Origin: Eubacterium sp. ER2
GTDB lineage: Bacteria; Bacillota; Clostridia; Lachnospirales; Lachnospiraceae
DNA length: 64,000 nt
Direction: 5' to 3'
NCBI RefSeq assembly: GCF_000765215.1
Contig: NZ_JPJE01000008.1
Coordinates: forward strand, 40,491 to 104,490
The translations under genes were made by a program, and so were the position numbers. Below, in pieces: positions 42,867 through 51,880 of this stretch. The notes below the pieces were generated by a model. That model was not told the DNA's origin and did not search any database. It was given only the letters and a program-made list of their open reading frames with translations. How positions within the stretch are numbered: position 1 is the stretch's first letter; the number at the start of each line of letters is the position of its first letter.

Positions 42867-43457
42867 TTGAAAGACCATGTCATGATCAAGGGAAGCAAAT
42901 ACGGTCTGGCAGTCTATCTGGACGACAGAGTTCCCTTTGAGGAGCTGCTGGAGGAGACAGAGAGTAAATTTAGGGCGGCCGCCCATTTCTTCGCGGGAGC
43001 TGAGATGGCGGTCAGCCTGGAAAACCGTATTCTTACAAAAGACCAGGAGCGGCAGATAGTGGAAGCGATCTCCGGCTCCGCGGGAATACAGATCTTGTGT
43101 ATACTGGATCATGACGAGAAGAACGAGAAAATATACAGAAGCGCCGTAGAACAGACGCAGGCCGAAATGCCCAGGCAGGACGGCCGTTTCTACAGGGGGA
43201 CACTGAAGAGAAATCAGGTGCTTGAGTCGGAGACCAGCATCGTGATCGTGGGAGATGTAGAGGAGGGAGCTACCGTTGTCTCCAAGGGGAGCATCGTGGT
43301 GGTCGGCGGTCTGTACGGAAGCGCCCAGGCCGGCGCGTCCGGAAGGACAGATGTCTTTGTGGCAGCCCTTTGCATGGAACCGGAAAAACTCCGCATAGGC
43401 GGCAGAAAAGTGAAACCAGTAATAGGAGGAAGTTATTCATGGGCGAAGTTATCGTAA
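42867..43457 (+). CDS. minC: Septum site-determining protein MinC
   Basis: The 196-residue protein has an N-terminal FtsZ-inhibiting domain (about 1-100) and a C-terminal beta-helix (about 110-196). The C-terminal part contains RGTLKRNQVLESETSIVIVGDVEEGATVVSKG and the GGLYGSAQAGASGRTDVFVAAL signature. MinC blocks FtsZ assembly at the poles when bound to MinD. A TTG start is chosen because MKDHVMIKGSKYGLAVYLDD matches the family start. minD begins inside its 3' end. Confidence 0.93.
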   Translation: MKDHVMIKGSKYGLAVYLDDRVPFEELLEETESKFRAAAHFFAGAEMAVSLENRILTKDQERQIVEAISGSAGIQILCILDHDEKNEKIYRSAVEQTQAEMPRQDGRFYRGTLKRNQVLESETSIVIVGDVEEGATVVSKGSIVVVGGLYGSAQAGASGRTDVFVAALCMEPEKLRIGGRKVKPVIGGSYSWAKLS

Positions 43458-44230
43458 TCACATCGGGAAAAGGCGGTGTCGGGAAGACGACCACCACCGC
43501 AAATATCGGAGCAGGTCTTTCAATGCAAGGCAAAAAGGTCATCATCATTGACACGGATCTGGGTCTTCGGAACCTGGACGTTGTCATGGGCCTGGAAAAT
43601 TTTATTGTGTACAATCTTGTGGATGTTATAGAGGGAAAGTGCAGACTGAAGCAGGCGCTGATCCGGGACAAGCGGTATGAAAATCTCTATCTGCTCCCGT
43701 CAGCCCAGACAAAGGACAAGACGGCCGTGTCCCCGGGACAGATGAAAAAGCTCACCTCAGAGCTTAAGGAGACCTACGACTATATCCTTCTGGACTGTCC
43801 GGCAGGGATCGAGCAGGGCTTTCAGAACGCCATAGCCGGCGCGGACAGGGCGGTGGTAGTGACCACGCCGGAGGTGTCGGCCATCCGGGACGCGGACCGC
43901 ATCGTGGGCCTGCTGGAGGCGGAGAAGATCAGCAGGATCGACCTCATCATCAACCGGATCCGGATGGATATGGTGAGGAGAGGAGACATGATGTCAGTGG
44001 ACGATGTGACGGAGATTTTGTCCATCCCCCTCATCGGCGCCATACCGGACGACGAGCAGGTAGTCATCGGCACCAACCAGGGCGAGCCTGTCATCTCCAT
44101 GGAGTCGAGAGCCGGGGAGGCCTACAGGAATATATGCAGGCGGATCGCAGGCGAGGAGGTCCCTTTTCTGGATCTGGAGGCCGGGAACGGAATCTGGTCC
44201 AGACTGACTCATATATTTCATAAAAATTAA
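43439..44230 (+). CDS. minD: Septum site-determining ATPase MinD
   Basis: From ATG 43439, after AGGAGG, the protein has 263 residues. The deviant Walker A ITSGKGGVGKTTTTANIG is at the N-terminus, followed by IDTDLGLRNLDVVMGLEN and LLDCPAGIEQGFQNAIAGAD. The C-terminal amphipathic helix (WSRLTHIFHKN) is the membrane-targeting sequence. MinD carries MinC to the membrane and is displaced by MinE. It overlaps minC by 19 bases. Confidence 0.97.
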   Translation: MGEVIVITSGKGGVGKTTTTANIGAGLSMQGKKVIIIDTDLGLRNLDVVMGLENFIVYNLVDVIEGKCRLKQALIRDKRYENLYLLPSAQTKDKTAVSPGQMKKLTSELKETYDYILLDCPAGIEQGFQNAIAGADRAVVVTTPEVSAIRDADRIVGLLEAEKISRIDLIINRIRMDMVRRGDMMSVDDVTEILSIPLIGAIPDDEQVVIGTNQGEPVISMESRAGEAYRNICRRIAGEEVPFLDLEAGNGIWSRLTHIFHKN

Positions 44231-44245
44231 GGAGGCATCGGGAGT

Positions 44246-44458
44246 ATGGGAAGACGTTCTTCTGTGCGGATCGCAAAGGACAGGCTGAAGGTCCTGGTCG
44301 TGTCGGACCGCATGAAATGTCAGCCGGAGGCCTGCGAGAGGATCAGCCATGAGCTCTACCAGGTCCTTTCCAAATATATGGAAATTACACCCGAGGAATT
44401 CGACGTCTCCTACAGCAGGACGCACGTACATATCAGACTTACAGGAGAAAAGCAGTGA
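44246..44458 (+). CDS. minE: Cell division topological specificity factor MinE
   Basis: The 70-residue protein has the usual MinE layout: an N-terminal MinD-interacting segment (SVRIAKDRLKVLVVSDR) and a C-terminal specificity domain ending in SYSRTHVHIRLTG. It is slightly short compared with the usual 80-90 residues. The presence of MinE shows an oscillating Min system rather than the DivIVA/MinJ system of Bacillus. The stop overlaps the GTG start of rodA. Confidence 0.93.
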   Translation: MGRRSSVRIAKDRLKVLVVSDRMKCQPEACERISHELYQVLSKYMEITPEEFDVSYSRTHVHIRLTGEKQ

Positions 44459-45603
44459 AATTTTTAAAAATAACAAAACCTTATCGCTTAAAAGATTATA
44501 AATTCAGTCTTATTGTCCTTGTGCTGGCCACCTCCTGCCTGGGCGTTCTCGTCATAGGCAGCGCCAACGAGGCCTACCAGGGACGGCAGCTTATCGGGCT
44601 TGCCGGGTCTATTCTGCTCATGGTGGTCGTCTCTCTGATTGACTATGTGTGGATCGCCAATTTCTATTGGCTCTTCTACTTTCTGTCGGTTGGGATGCTG
44701 GCGATCGTGCTGATACCCGGTGTGGGAGAGGTGGTAAACGGGGCCAGGAGATGGATCAATCTTGGATTTACCAATTTCCAGCCATCGGAGCTGGCAAAGA
44801 TATTCCTTATTGTCTTCTTTGCCAGATTTATCATGAAGCATGAGGAGGATTTAAGCAGCAGGCGGACCATCCTGAAGGCGGTGGCGCTCATCCTTGTCCC
44901 GCTGGCCCTCATCTTTGAGGAGCCGAACCTTTCCACCACCATCTGTACGGCGACTCTCTTCTGCGTGCTCATGTATGTGGGCGGCCTGTCCTACAAATTT
45001 ATCGGCATGGTGCTCCTGATCACAGTGCCGGTGGCCGTTATTTTCCTGAGCATTGTCGTGCAGCCGGATCAGAAGATCCTGGACGACTACCAGCAGAAGC
45101 GTATCCTGGCCTGGCTGAATCCGGAGGAGTACGCGAGCGATGAGGCCTATCAGCAGAACAACTCGGTCATAGCTATCGGTTCGGGGCAGCTCACCGGGAA
45201 GGGACTTAACAACAACACCACCACTTCGGTGAAGAACGGAAACTTTATCCTGGAGCCCCAGACGGACTTTATCTTTGCCATTGTGGGAGAGGAATTAGGC
45301 TTTGTGGGATGTTGTATTTTTATTGCATTGCTCCTCCTTATAGTGATACAATGTATACTGATAGGGATAAGAGCGCAGGATGTGACGGGAAAGATCATAT
45401 GCTGTGGGGTCGGAGCCCTCATAGGGATCCAGACATTTATCAATATAGCGGTTGCCACCCAGATCATCCCCAATACGGGCATACCGCTGCCGTTTGTCAG
45501 CTACGGCCTTACGTCTCTCGGAAGCATGTATCTCGGGATCGGATTTGTGCTCAATGTGGGACTGCAGCCGAAGAAATATCAGGATAAACTAACTACACTT
45601 TAA
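44455..45603 (+). CDS. rodA: Peptidoglycan glycosyltransferase RodA (FtsW/RodA/SpoVE family)
   Basis: The 382-residue SEDS protein has ten hydrophobic helices. The active-site region and signatures are NGARRWINLGFTNFQPSELAK, GSGQLTGKG and PNTGIPLPFVSYGLTSL. It polymerises lipid II together with PBP2 encoded upstream. The GTG start at 44455 overlaps the minE stop. Context (mreBCD, PBP2) favours RodA over FtsW or SpoVE. Confidence 0.92.
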   Translation: MKFLKITKPYRLKDYKFSLIVLVLATSCLGVLVIGSANEAYQGRQLIGLAGSILLMVVVSLIDYVWIANFYWLFYFLSVGMLAIVLIPGVGEVVNGARRWINLGFTNFQPSELAKIFLIVFFARFIMKHEEDLSSRRTILKAVALILVPLALIFEEPNLSTTICTATLFCVLMYVGGLSYKFIGMVLLITVPVAVIFLSIVVQPDQKILDDYQQKRILAWLNPEEYASDEAYQQNNSVIAIGSGQLTGKGLNNNTTTSVKNGNFILEPQTDFIFAIVGEELGFVGCCIFIALLLLIVIQCILIGIRAQDVTGKIICCGVGALIGIQTFINIAVATQIIPNTGIPLPFVSYGLTSLGSMYLGIGFVLNVGLQPKKYQDKLTTL

Positions 45604-45620
45604 TGAGGAGGATGCATTGT

Positions 45621-46016
45621 ATGAATATTGGCCTGATCGCACACGACTCCAAGAAGACTCTGATGCAGAACTTCTGCATCGCCTACCGGGGGATTTTGAG
45701 CAAACACAATCTGTTCGCCACCGGGACCACGGGCCGTCTCATCGAGGAGGTAACCAACCTTTCGGTCCATAAATACCTGGCAGGACCGCTTGGTGGAAAA
45801 CAGCAGCTGGGAGCGCAGATCGCGCAGAACGACATTGACGCTCTCATTTTTCTCCGGGATCCGCAGAGTCCCAAGCCTCACGAGCCTGAGGTTAACGACG
45901 TGATCCGGCTGTGTGATATGCACAATATCCCCATGGCGACTAATCTCGCCACGGCCGAGATTATAGTTCTTGCAATTGACAGAGGAGATTTGGATTGGCG
46001 TGAAATGTACAGGTAA
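45621..46016 (+). CDS. mgsA: Methylglyoxal synthase
   Basis: The 131-residue enzyme converts dihydroxyacetone phosphate to methylglyoxal and phosphate. The signatures IGLIAHDSKKTLM, ATGTTGRLIEE, GPLGGKQQLGAQIA and the FLRDPQSPKPHEPEV active-site loop are all present. ATG 45621 is preferred over 45603 because GAGGAGG lies nine bases upstream. It sits inside a cell-shape operon between rodA and a D,D-carboxypeptidase, a conserved but unexplained placement. Confidence 0.95.
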   Translation: MNIGLIAHDSKKTLMQNFCIAYRGILSKHNLFATGTTGRLIEEVTNLSVHKYLAGPLGGKQQLGAQIAQNDIDALIFLRDPQSPKPHEPEVNDVIRLCDMHNIPMATNLATAEIIVLAIDRGDLDWREMYR

Positions 46017-46995
46017 GAAACTCATACTGGCAGGAGGGCTTTCCGGCGTCCTGCTGGGTCTGACAGGGTGCGGCGCAAGCGACGCGGTCCTGTCCTACGA
46101 GAAGGAAAACTACAACAAAAATATGTACCAGGCCGAGCTCTTTGCCGAGGATCTGTGCGTCGCCGGCGGGGATGTCTCCCTGGATGGCTTTGAGGGCGAC
46201 AGCTCTCTCCACGCGGAGGGGCTTTTTAATGTCACCGACGGGGAAGTGATCTACGGCCAGGATCTGTTTACCAGGCTCTATCCGGCCAGCACTACAAAGA
46301 TACTGACGGCGCTGGTGGCCATCAAGAACAGCAACCTGGACGATATCGTCACAGTCGGCAGCGCAGGCGCGGCCTCCAGCTTTTCCTGGGACGCCTCTGT
46401 TGCCGGACTGCAGACCGGGGATCAGCTCACCATGCGGGATCTTCTGTACGGGCTGATGCTCCCCTCCGGAAATGACAGCGCTGTGGCCATTGCAGAGTAT
46501 GTGGCGGGCACGGAGGAAGAGTTCATGGAGATGGTCAACGAGGAGGCCCAGAGCCTGATGGCCACTGGGACTCATTTTGTGACGCCCAACGGTCTTCACG
46601 ATGAGAACCACTACACCACAGCCTATGATCTGTACCTCATCTTCAATGAGAGCATCAAGTACGAAGAGTTTGTGGACATTATCAGCGCAGACTCCTACAC
46701 TGCGCAGATCACCGGCGCCGACGGCACCGTGCGGTCCGTCACCTGGGAGCCCACCAACTTCTACGCAAGAGGTGAGGCTGCTCTTCCCACGGGCGCTACG
46801 GTCATCGGCGGAAAGACCGGCTACACAGGGGAGGCCGGAAACTGCCTTGTCCTTCTGGATCAGGCGCCGGACGGGGACTACTATATCTCCATCGTCATGG
46901 GAGCGGAGGACAAGCCTCTCCTCTATGAGGACATGACGGCTATGATCGATCAGATTCCCACCCTGGGAGGAGCGGACAGCGGCTCGTCAGAATAA
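46000..46995 (+). CDS. Lipoprotein D-alanyl-D-alanine carboxypeptidase
   Basis: From the GTG start at 46000 the product has 331 residues, beginning with a lipoprotein signal that ends in LTGC. The penicillin-binding motifs are PASTTK (SxxK), PSGND (SxN) and GGKTGYTG (KTG), as in DacF-type low-molecular-weight PBPs. It trims the terminal D-Ala of wall stem peptides. A lipid anchor replaces the usual C-terminal amphipathic helix. It overlaps mgsA by 17 bases and ends the morphogenesis operon. Confidence 0.88.
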   Translation: MKCTGKKLILAGGLSGVLLGLTGCGASDAVLSYEKENYNKNMYQAELFAEDLCVAGGDVSLDGFEGDSSLHAEGLFNVTDGEVIYGQDLFTRLYPASTTKILTALVAIKNSNLDDIVTVGSAGAASSFSWDASVAGLQTGDQLTMRDLLYGLMLPSGNDSAVAIAEYVAGTEEEFMEMVNEEAQSLMATGTHFVTPNGLHDENHYTTAYDLYLIFNESIKYEEFVDIISADSYTAQITGADGTVRSVTWEPTNFYARGEAALPTGATVIGGKTGYTGEAGNCLVLLDQAPDGDYYISIVMGAEDKPLLYEDMTAMIDQIPTLGGADSGSSE

Positions 46996-47020
46996 AAAGA
47001 AAGCGCCTGTGCGCATAATA

Positions 47021-47060
47021 AGGAGGGGCATCCGGTATGGTATACCAGGATACCCCTCCT
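47021..47060. terminator. Long hairpin between convergent genes
   Basis: AGGAGGGG (47021-47028) pairs with CCCCTCCT (47053-47060), with further pairing ATCC/GGAT and GGTAT/ATACC inside. There is no T run, so termination strength is uncertain. It lies between the carboxypeptidase gene and the minus-strand DUF378 gene. Confidence 0.5.
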
Positions 47061-47099
47061 GCCTTGTGTAAATGCGGCCGCAGCCGTGCATTTGATCTA

Positions 47100-47312
47100 T
47101 CAGACTCCTGAGTCGGACGCGTTTCTGATCCTTCCGAAAAAACTGATGGCGTACAGACCGCAGAGCCCAACCAGGGTATAGACGATCCTTGAAAGCCATG
47201 TCAGATTTCCGAAGAGAAAGGCGACAAGATCAAAGCGGAAAATACCTACCAGAAGCCAGTTGACAGCACCGATGATAACGAGTGCCAGTGAAATATTGTC
47301 AAGCCATTTCAT
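47100..47312 (-). CDS. DUF378 family small membrane protein
   Basis: The 70-residue protein starts at ATG 47312 after AAAGGAGGG. It has two hydrophobic helices (about 5-27 and 38-60), with the DUF378 signature IIGAVNWLLVGIFRFDLVAFLFG. The family is common in Firmicutes and its function is unknown. It is the only minus-strand gene between two plus-strand operons. Confidence 0.88.
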   Translation of the reverse strand: MKWLDNISLALVIIGAVNWLLVGIFRFDLVAFLFGNLTWLSRIVYTLVGLCGLYAISFFGRIRNASDSGV

Positions 47313-47373
47313 GAAAGTCCCTCCTTTATTCATCAGATAGTGCTAGTATGCCCTGAAAGGATTTTTGAAATTC

Positions 47374-48318
47374 ATGCCAGAGAAAAAATTATACTTTCCC
47401 TATTCTGAATATTTGAAAAAAATATATGGCGAAAAGGTGTACAAGCTGCCTGTCAACCTTCCTGTCACCTGCCCTAACCGCGTGGACGGCCATGGGGGCT
47501 GTACCTTCTGCGCGGCGTCCGGCACCGGATTTGAGGCCCTCTCTCCGGATCTGACAGTGGGAGAGCAGCTTAGGAGGACGCGGGAGAAGATCGAGCGAAG
47601 ATACAAGGCCCATAAGTTTATCGCCTACTTCCAGAACTATACCAACACCTATCTTCCTCTGGAGGATTTCAGGGCCTATACGGAGGAGGCGGCAGGGGAG
47701 AGAGATATTGTGGAGATCGACATATCCACAAGGCCGGACTGTGTGTCCCCTTCCTATCTGGAGGTGCTGGGCGATCTGCGAAGAAGGCGGGGGACAGAAA
47801 TCTGCCTGGAGCTGGGACTGCAGACGGTCAATTACCGCACCCTTAAGAGGATGAACCGGGGACACGGTCTGGCGGAGTTCATAGACGCGGTGCTGCAGAT
47901 ACGGAACTATGGCTTTCAGATCTGTGCCCACGTGATCCTGAATTATCCGGGAGACGAGCTGGAGGACGCAGTGGAGACAGCCAGGGTGCTGTCGGCCCTC
48001 CAGGTAGACACAGTCAAGATCCATTCCCTCTACATCCCCAAAAACACGGTGTTGTGCGAAGCCTACGAAAATGGTACAATATCCGTATGTTCTAAAGAGG
48101 AGTATATGGATCGCCTCATCGCTTTCCTGTCCTATCTCAGCCCGGATATCGCCGTGGAGCGGCTCTTCGGACGCATCCCCAGGGAGGAGGCTGTCTTCTG
48201 CAACTGGGGAACCAGCTGGTGGAAGCTGCGGGACGAGGCAGAGAAGAGGATGAGGGAGAGGGACGCCTGGCAGGGGAAATATTTTCACTATCTCGGCGGA
48301 TCGGCATTAAGGAAATGA
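47374..48318 (+). CDS. TIGR01212-type radical SAM protein (YhcC-like)
   Basis: The product is 314 residues from ATG 47374. The cluster-binding segment reads TCPNRVDGHGGCTFC, the wide-spaced cysteine motif typical of the TIGR01212/YhcC group. ICAHVILNYPGD and the C-terminal CNWGTSWWKLRDE match the same family. The reaction catalysed is unknown. A TTG three codons earlier has tighter spacing to GAAAGGA and is an alternative start. Confidence 0.88.
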   Translation: MPEKKLYFPYSEYLKKIYGEKVYKLPVNLPVTCPNRVDGHGGCTFCAASGTGFEALSPDLTVGEQLRRTREKIERRYKAHKFIAYFQNYTNTYLPLEDFRAYTEEAAGERDIVEIDISTRPDCVSPSYLEVLGDLRRRRGTEICLELGLQTVNYRTLKRMNRGHGLAEFIDAVLQIRNYGFQICAHVILNYPGDELEDAVETARVLSALQVDTVKIHSLYIPKNTVLCEAYENGTISVCSKEEYMDRLIAFLSYLSPDIAVERLFGRIPREEAVFCNWGTSWWKLRDEAEKRMRERDAWQGKYFHYLGGSALRK

Positions 48319-48334
48319 CACAGGAGGCAACAGT

Positions 48335-49726
48335 TTGTCTGGAAAAGCACAGGGAAATATTCAGGTTTACCGGAAAAAATGGAATTTTAATATAGGGATT
48401 GTAATTTTTGGAGTTATCCTCGTCTATCTGATCGTGACAGTCCTCACCTACGCCACGGCGAAGCACATCACAGCCTATGAGGTCCGAGAGGGATCCATCT
48501 TCAGGGACAACGCCTACACCGGCCTTGTCCTGCGCCATGAGACGGTGGTGAACGCGGAGACGGAGGGCTATATCAACTACTTTGTCCCGGAGGGGAGCAA
48601 GGTGGGGAAAAAGACAAATGTGTACAGCATTTCTCCGGAGAAGCTGGACTTTTCCTCCTCCGGGCAGGCGGACGCCCAGGAGGAGCAGGCTGTCTCGTCG
48701 GAGGAGCAGCAGATGATCCTCCAGCAGACCCAGAGCTTCAGCGGGAATTTTCAGGACAACCGGTTTGAGGAGGTCTACACCTTCAAGGATACAGTGGAGA
48801 ATATTCTCACCAGCAGCTCCTCCCAGAGCAAACAGTCCCAGCTAGCGGCCCTGATCCAGGGCGGAGCGGAAGGCGTCACCGCCTACCAGGCGGCTGATGA
48901 CGGCGTCATCGTCTACTCTGTGGACGGATACGAGGGACTCACGGCGGATCAGGTGACGGCGGATATGCTGTCCAGAGCGAATTACAAGAGCACGGAGCTG
49001 ACAGACAACGCAAAGGTGAAGGCGGGGGACGCGGCGTACAAGCTGGTGACAGAGGAGGAGTGGTCCGTGGTCATCATCCTGAACGAGGACATGGCCCAGG
49101 AGCTTGCCGATACATCCACCGTGCAGGTGCGCTTTTCCAAGGACAACGAGACCGCCAGGGGCAGCCTTTCCATCTACAATACAGAGGACAAGGATGTCAA
49201 TCTTGGCTTCATCACCTTCAATGAGTCCATGGTGCGGTATGTGGGCGAGAGGTTCCTGGATATTCAGCTTGTGCTGGAGGACGAGTCGGGGCTGAAGATC
49301 CCCAAATCCTCTGTGGTGGAGAAGGAATTTTACACGGTTCCCCAGGACTACATCACTCAGGGCGGGGACACAAGCCAGGATGGCGTGCTCGTGCAGACGG
49401 ACGAGAATACCACCACATTTGAGAGGGCGGAGGTCTACTACCGGGACAATGAGACGGGAATGGTCTATCTGGATGAGGACGCCTTTAAGGCGGGGACGGT
49501 TCTTGTGAAGCCGGACTCCAGCGAGACCTGTACTCTCAGCGAGAAGGGGACGCTGCGGGGAGTCTTCAACATAAACAAAGGGTATGCGGAATTCACCCAG
49601 GTGGAGATCCTGTGTGAGAACGAAGAATACTATATCGTGCAGTCCGGAAACGACTACGGACTGACCAACTACGACCATATAGCGCTGGACGGCAGCGACA
49701 TTCATGAGAACGAGATCATATTTTAA
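48335..49726 (+). CDS. HlyD-like single-pass membrane protein of the sepF cluster
   Basis: The 463-residue protein starts at TTG 48335 after AGGAGG. A basic cytoplasmic tail and one helix (about 20-42) are followed by an extracellular region with biotinyl-lipoyl-like strands (ITAYEVREGSIFRDNAYTGLVLRHETVV) and a Ser/Gln-rich stretch (about 105-165). It resembles HlyD-type periplasmic adaptors, but no ABC or other transporter is adjacent. Its place before yggS-sepF-ylmH suggests a role in division or envelope assembly. That role is inference. Confidence 0.65.
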   Translation: MSGKAQGNIQVYRKKWNFNIGIVIFGVILVYLIVTVLTYATAKHITAYEVREGSIFRDNAYTGLVLRHETVVNAETEGYINYFVPEGSKVGKKTNVYSISPEKLDFSSSGQADAQEEQAVSSEEQQMILQQTQSFSGNFQDNRFEEVYTFKDTVENILTSSSSQSKQSQLAALIQGGAEGVTAYQAADDGVIVYSVDGYEGLTADQVTADMLSRANYKSTELTDNAKVKAGDAAYKLVTEEEWSVVIILNEDMAQELADTSTVQVRFSKDNETARGSLSIYNTEDKDVNLGFITFNESMVRYVGERFLDIQLVLEDESGLKIPKSSVVEKEFYTVPQDYITQGGDTSQDGVLVQTDENTTTFERAEVYYRDNETGMVYLDEDAFKAGTVLVKPDSSETCTLSEKGTLRGVFNINKGYAEFTQVEILCENEEYYIVQSGNDYGLTNYDHIALDGSDIHENEIIF

Positions 49727-49741
49727 AGGAGTGATGCGGTA

Positions 49742-50437
49742 ATGCTGCAGGAAAATTTCAGACAGGTGGAAGAGAACATCCGAAAGGCCTGTGAGCGGGC
49801 AGGGCGGGATCCGAAGGAGGTGACCCTGATCGCCGTGAGCAAGACAAAGCCTGTGGAGATGCTGCGGGAGGCCTACGATTTCGGCACAAGAGTTTTCGGT
49901 GAGAATAAGGTGCAGGAGATCGTGGAGAAATACGAAGCCCTTCCAAAGGACATCCACTGGCATATGATCGGACATCTTCAGCGAAACAAGGTCAAGTACA
50001 TCATAGACAAGGTGGATCTGATCCACTCCGTGGACTCTGTGCGCCTCGCCGAGACCATAGAGAAGGAGGCAGCCAAGCATGGACTGACAGCTAACATTCT
50101 GTTGGAGGTCAATGTGGCCGAGGAGGAGAGCAAGTTCGGTCTGAAGGTGAATGAAGTGGAGCAGGTGGTGGATGAAATCGCCAAATTTTCCCACATAAAA
50201 GTGTGCGGATTGATGACAATAGCTCCTTTTGTGGAAAATCCGGAAGAAAATCGTCCATATTTTCGCTGTTTGCGCAACTTATCTGTTGACATAGGGGCAA
50301 AAAAAGTTGATAATGTTACTATGAGTATTCTCTCGATGGGCATGACCAATGATTATGAGGTGGCGGTCGAAGAGGGCGCGACGATGGTGCGGGTCGGGAC
50401 AGGCCTGTTTGGCGCGCGCAATTATGCTCTGAGTTAA
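49742..50437 (+). CDS. yggS: YggS family PLP homeostasis protein
   Basis: The 231-residue PLP-binding barrel protein has VTLIAVSKTKPVEMLREAYDFG (PLP Lys in SKTK), FGENKVQE and WHMIGHLQRNKVK. The C-terminal LSMGMTNDYEVAVEEGATMVRVGTGLFG binds phosphate. It buffers pyridoxal phosphate and affects amino acid pools. It precedes sepF, as ylmE does in Bacillus. Confidence 0.95.
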   Translation: MLQENFRQVEENIRKACERAGRDPKEVTLIAVSKTKPVEMLREAYDFGTRVFGENKVQEIVEKYEALPKDIHWHMIGHLQRNKVKYIIDKVDLIHSVDSVRLAETIEKEAAKHGLTANILLEVNVAEEESKFGLKVNEVEQVVDEIAKFSHIKVCGLMTIAPFVENPEENRPYFRCLRNLSVDIGAKKVDNVTMSILSMGMTNDYEVAVEEGATMVRVGTGLFGARNYALS

Positions 50438-50467
50438 AGATAAACGTAAGATAGGAGAATTTGAAAA

Positions 50468-51085
50468 ATGGGAGTATTAGATAAGTTTCTTGACATTATG
50501 AAATTGAGCGATGACGATGACGATTACGAGAACGATGATTTCTTCGATGACGATGACTACGAGGATGACGACTACGAGGACAGATCGTCAAAGAAGGGCG
50601 GGCTTCTCTCCAAGTTCAATAAAGGAAAAGATAACAGCCGTGACCGCGACGACGATTACGATGACTATGATGATGATTACGAGGAGAGACCTGCAAGGCA
50701 GTCTTCTTCAAGAAGCTCCCACTCCTCCCATCAGTCAGGCGGAAGCAGCAAGGTCACACCTATGCGCCAGCCTTCTTCCAGAAGACAGGCTCCCAATATG
50801 GAGGTCTGCGTAATCAAGCCATCCTCTGTCGAGGACGCGAGAGAAATCACAGAGACGCTCCTGAGCGGCCGCACCGTGATCCTGAACCTGGAGGGACTGG
50901 ATCTGGAGGTGGCACAGAGGATTATCGACTTTACTTCCGGCGCGACCTTTGCCATCAACGGTAATCTGCAGAAAATTTCCAATTACATATTCCTTGTGAC
51001 GCCGACAAATGTAGATATTTCCGGAGACCTGCAGGATCTGCTGGGAACCTCCTTTGACGCGTCATCCATGCGCACAAGATTTTAG
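50468..51085 (+). CDS. sepF: Cell division protein SepF
   Basis: The 205-residue protein has a short membrane-targeting N-terminus (MGVLDKFLDIMKL), a long Asp/Glu-rich then Arg/Ser-rich linker (about 15-110) and the conserved SepF domain (about 115-205). That domain includes VCVIKPSSVEDAREI, LLSGRTVILNLEGLD and FTSGATFAINGNLQKISN. SepF tethers FtsZ to the membrane and bundles it into rings. The linker is unusually acidic. It follows yggS, the normal ylm cluster order. Confidence 0.95.
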   Translation: MGVLDKFLDIMKLSDDDDDYENDDFFDDDDYEDDDYEDRSSKKGGLLSKFNKGKDNSRDRDDDYDDYDDDYEERPARQSSSRSSHSSHQSGGSSKVTPMRQPSSRRQAPNMEVCVIKPSSVEDAREITETLLSGRTVILNLEGLDLEVAQRIIDFTSGATFAINGNLQKISNYIFLVTPTNVDISGDLQDLLGTSFDASSMRTRF

Positions 51086-51102
51086 AGGACGTCTGACGGG
51101 AC

Positions 51103-51858
51103 ATGAACAAAGAGGAACTGATGCTTCAGAAGCGTCTGATCGAACTGTCTAATCTTTCATACAAAAGGGATATAGTCACTTTTTCAGATTTTCTGAATTT
51201 GAATGAACTGAATATACTGCACACAACCCCCAGAGATCTCTTTCCTTCCAGGTATGAGACGTATGGGGGTTATGAGCCTGCGGAGCGTCAGATGGTTGCT
51301 TTTCTGCCTGATGCTCTTTATTATGACTATCGTTACCCCATATCTGTGCTCAGGATCAGCCCGGCCAACCGGAAATTTGCCGAGGATCTCTCTCACAGGG
51401 ATTTCCTGGGCGGGATCCTGAACCTGGGGATCGAGAGAAGCTGCCTGGGGGATCTGCTTGTGGAGGACAGCGTCTGCCACGTCTTTGTGACGGATGCTAT
51501 GGCGGATTTTATCTGCGATCAGCTCACCAGGATACGCCACACCGTAGTGAGGACGGAAAAGATAGACGAGACCGCCTTCTCCTTTGCGCCCCGCCTGGAG
51601 ACGATCAAGGGGACGGTTGCATCGGTGCGGCTGGACACAGTGCTGTCCGTTGCCTTCCCCATGTCCAGGAGCCGGCTCACAGGTCTCATTGAGGGCGGCA
51701 AGGTGTTTGTCAACGGAAAGCTGATCACCTCCAACGGATACCGCCTGAAGGAGGAGGACATTATCTCTGTCAGGGGCATGGGCAAGCTGGTGTACCAGGG
51801 CATCCTCTCGGAGACAAAGAAGGGGCGCCAGTATATCCAGGTTGGAAAATATATTTAG
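51103..51858 (+). CDS. ylmH: YlmH family RNA-binding protein
   Basis: The 251-residue protein has an N-terminal YlmH domain (about 1-165) and a C-terminal S4 RNA-binding domain (about 175-250; RLTGLIEGGKVFVNGKLI). YlmH proteins bind ribosomal particles with nascent peptidyl-tRNA and take part in ribosome quality control in Bacillus. It follows sepF as in the ylm division cluster; ylmG and divIVA are absent here. Confidence 0.92.
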   Translation: MNKEELMLQKRLIELSNLSYKRDIVTFSDFLNLNELNILHTTPRDLFPSRYETYGGYEPAERQMVAFLPDALYYDYRYPISVLRISPANRKFAEDLSHRDFLGGILNLGIERSCLGDLLVEDSVCHVFVTDAMADFICDQLTRIRHTVVRTEKIDETAFSFAPRLETIKGTVASVRLDTVLSVAFPMSRSRLTGLIEGGKVFVNGKLITSNGYRLKEEDIISVRGMGKLVYQGILSETKKGRQYIQVGKYI

Positions 51859-51880
51859 AAAAGCGGAGGCTTGCGGAGAA

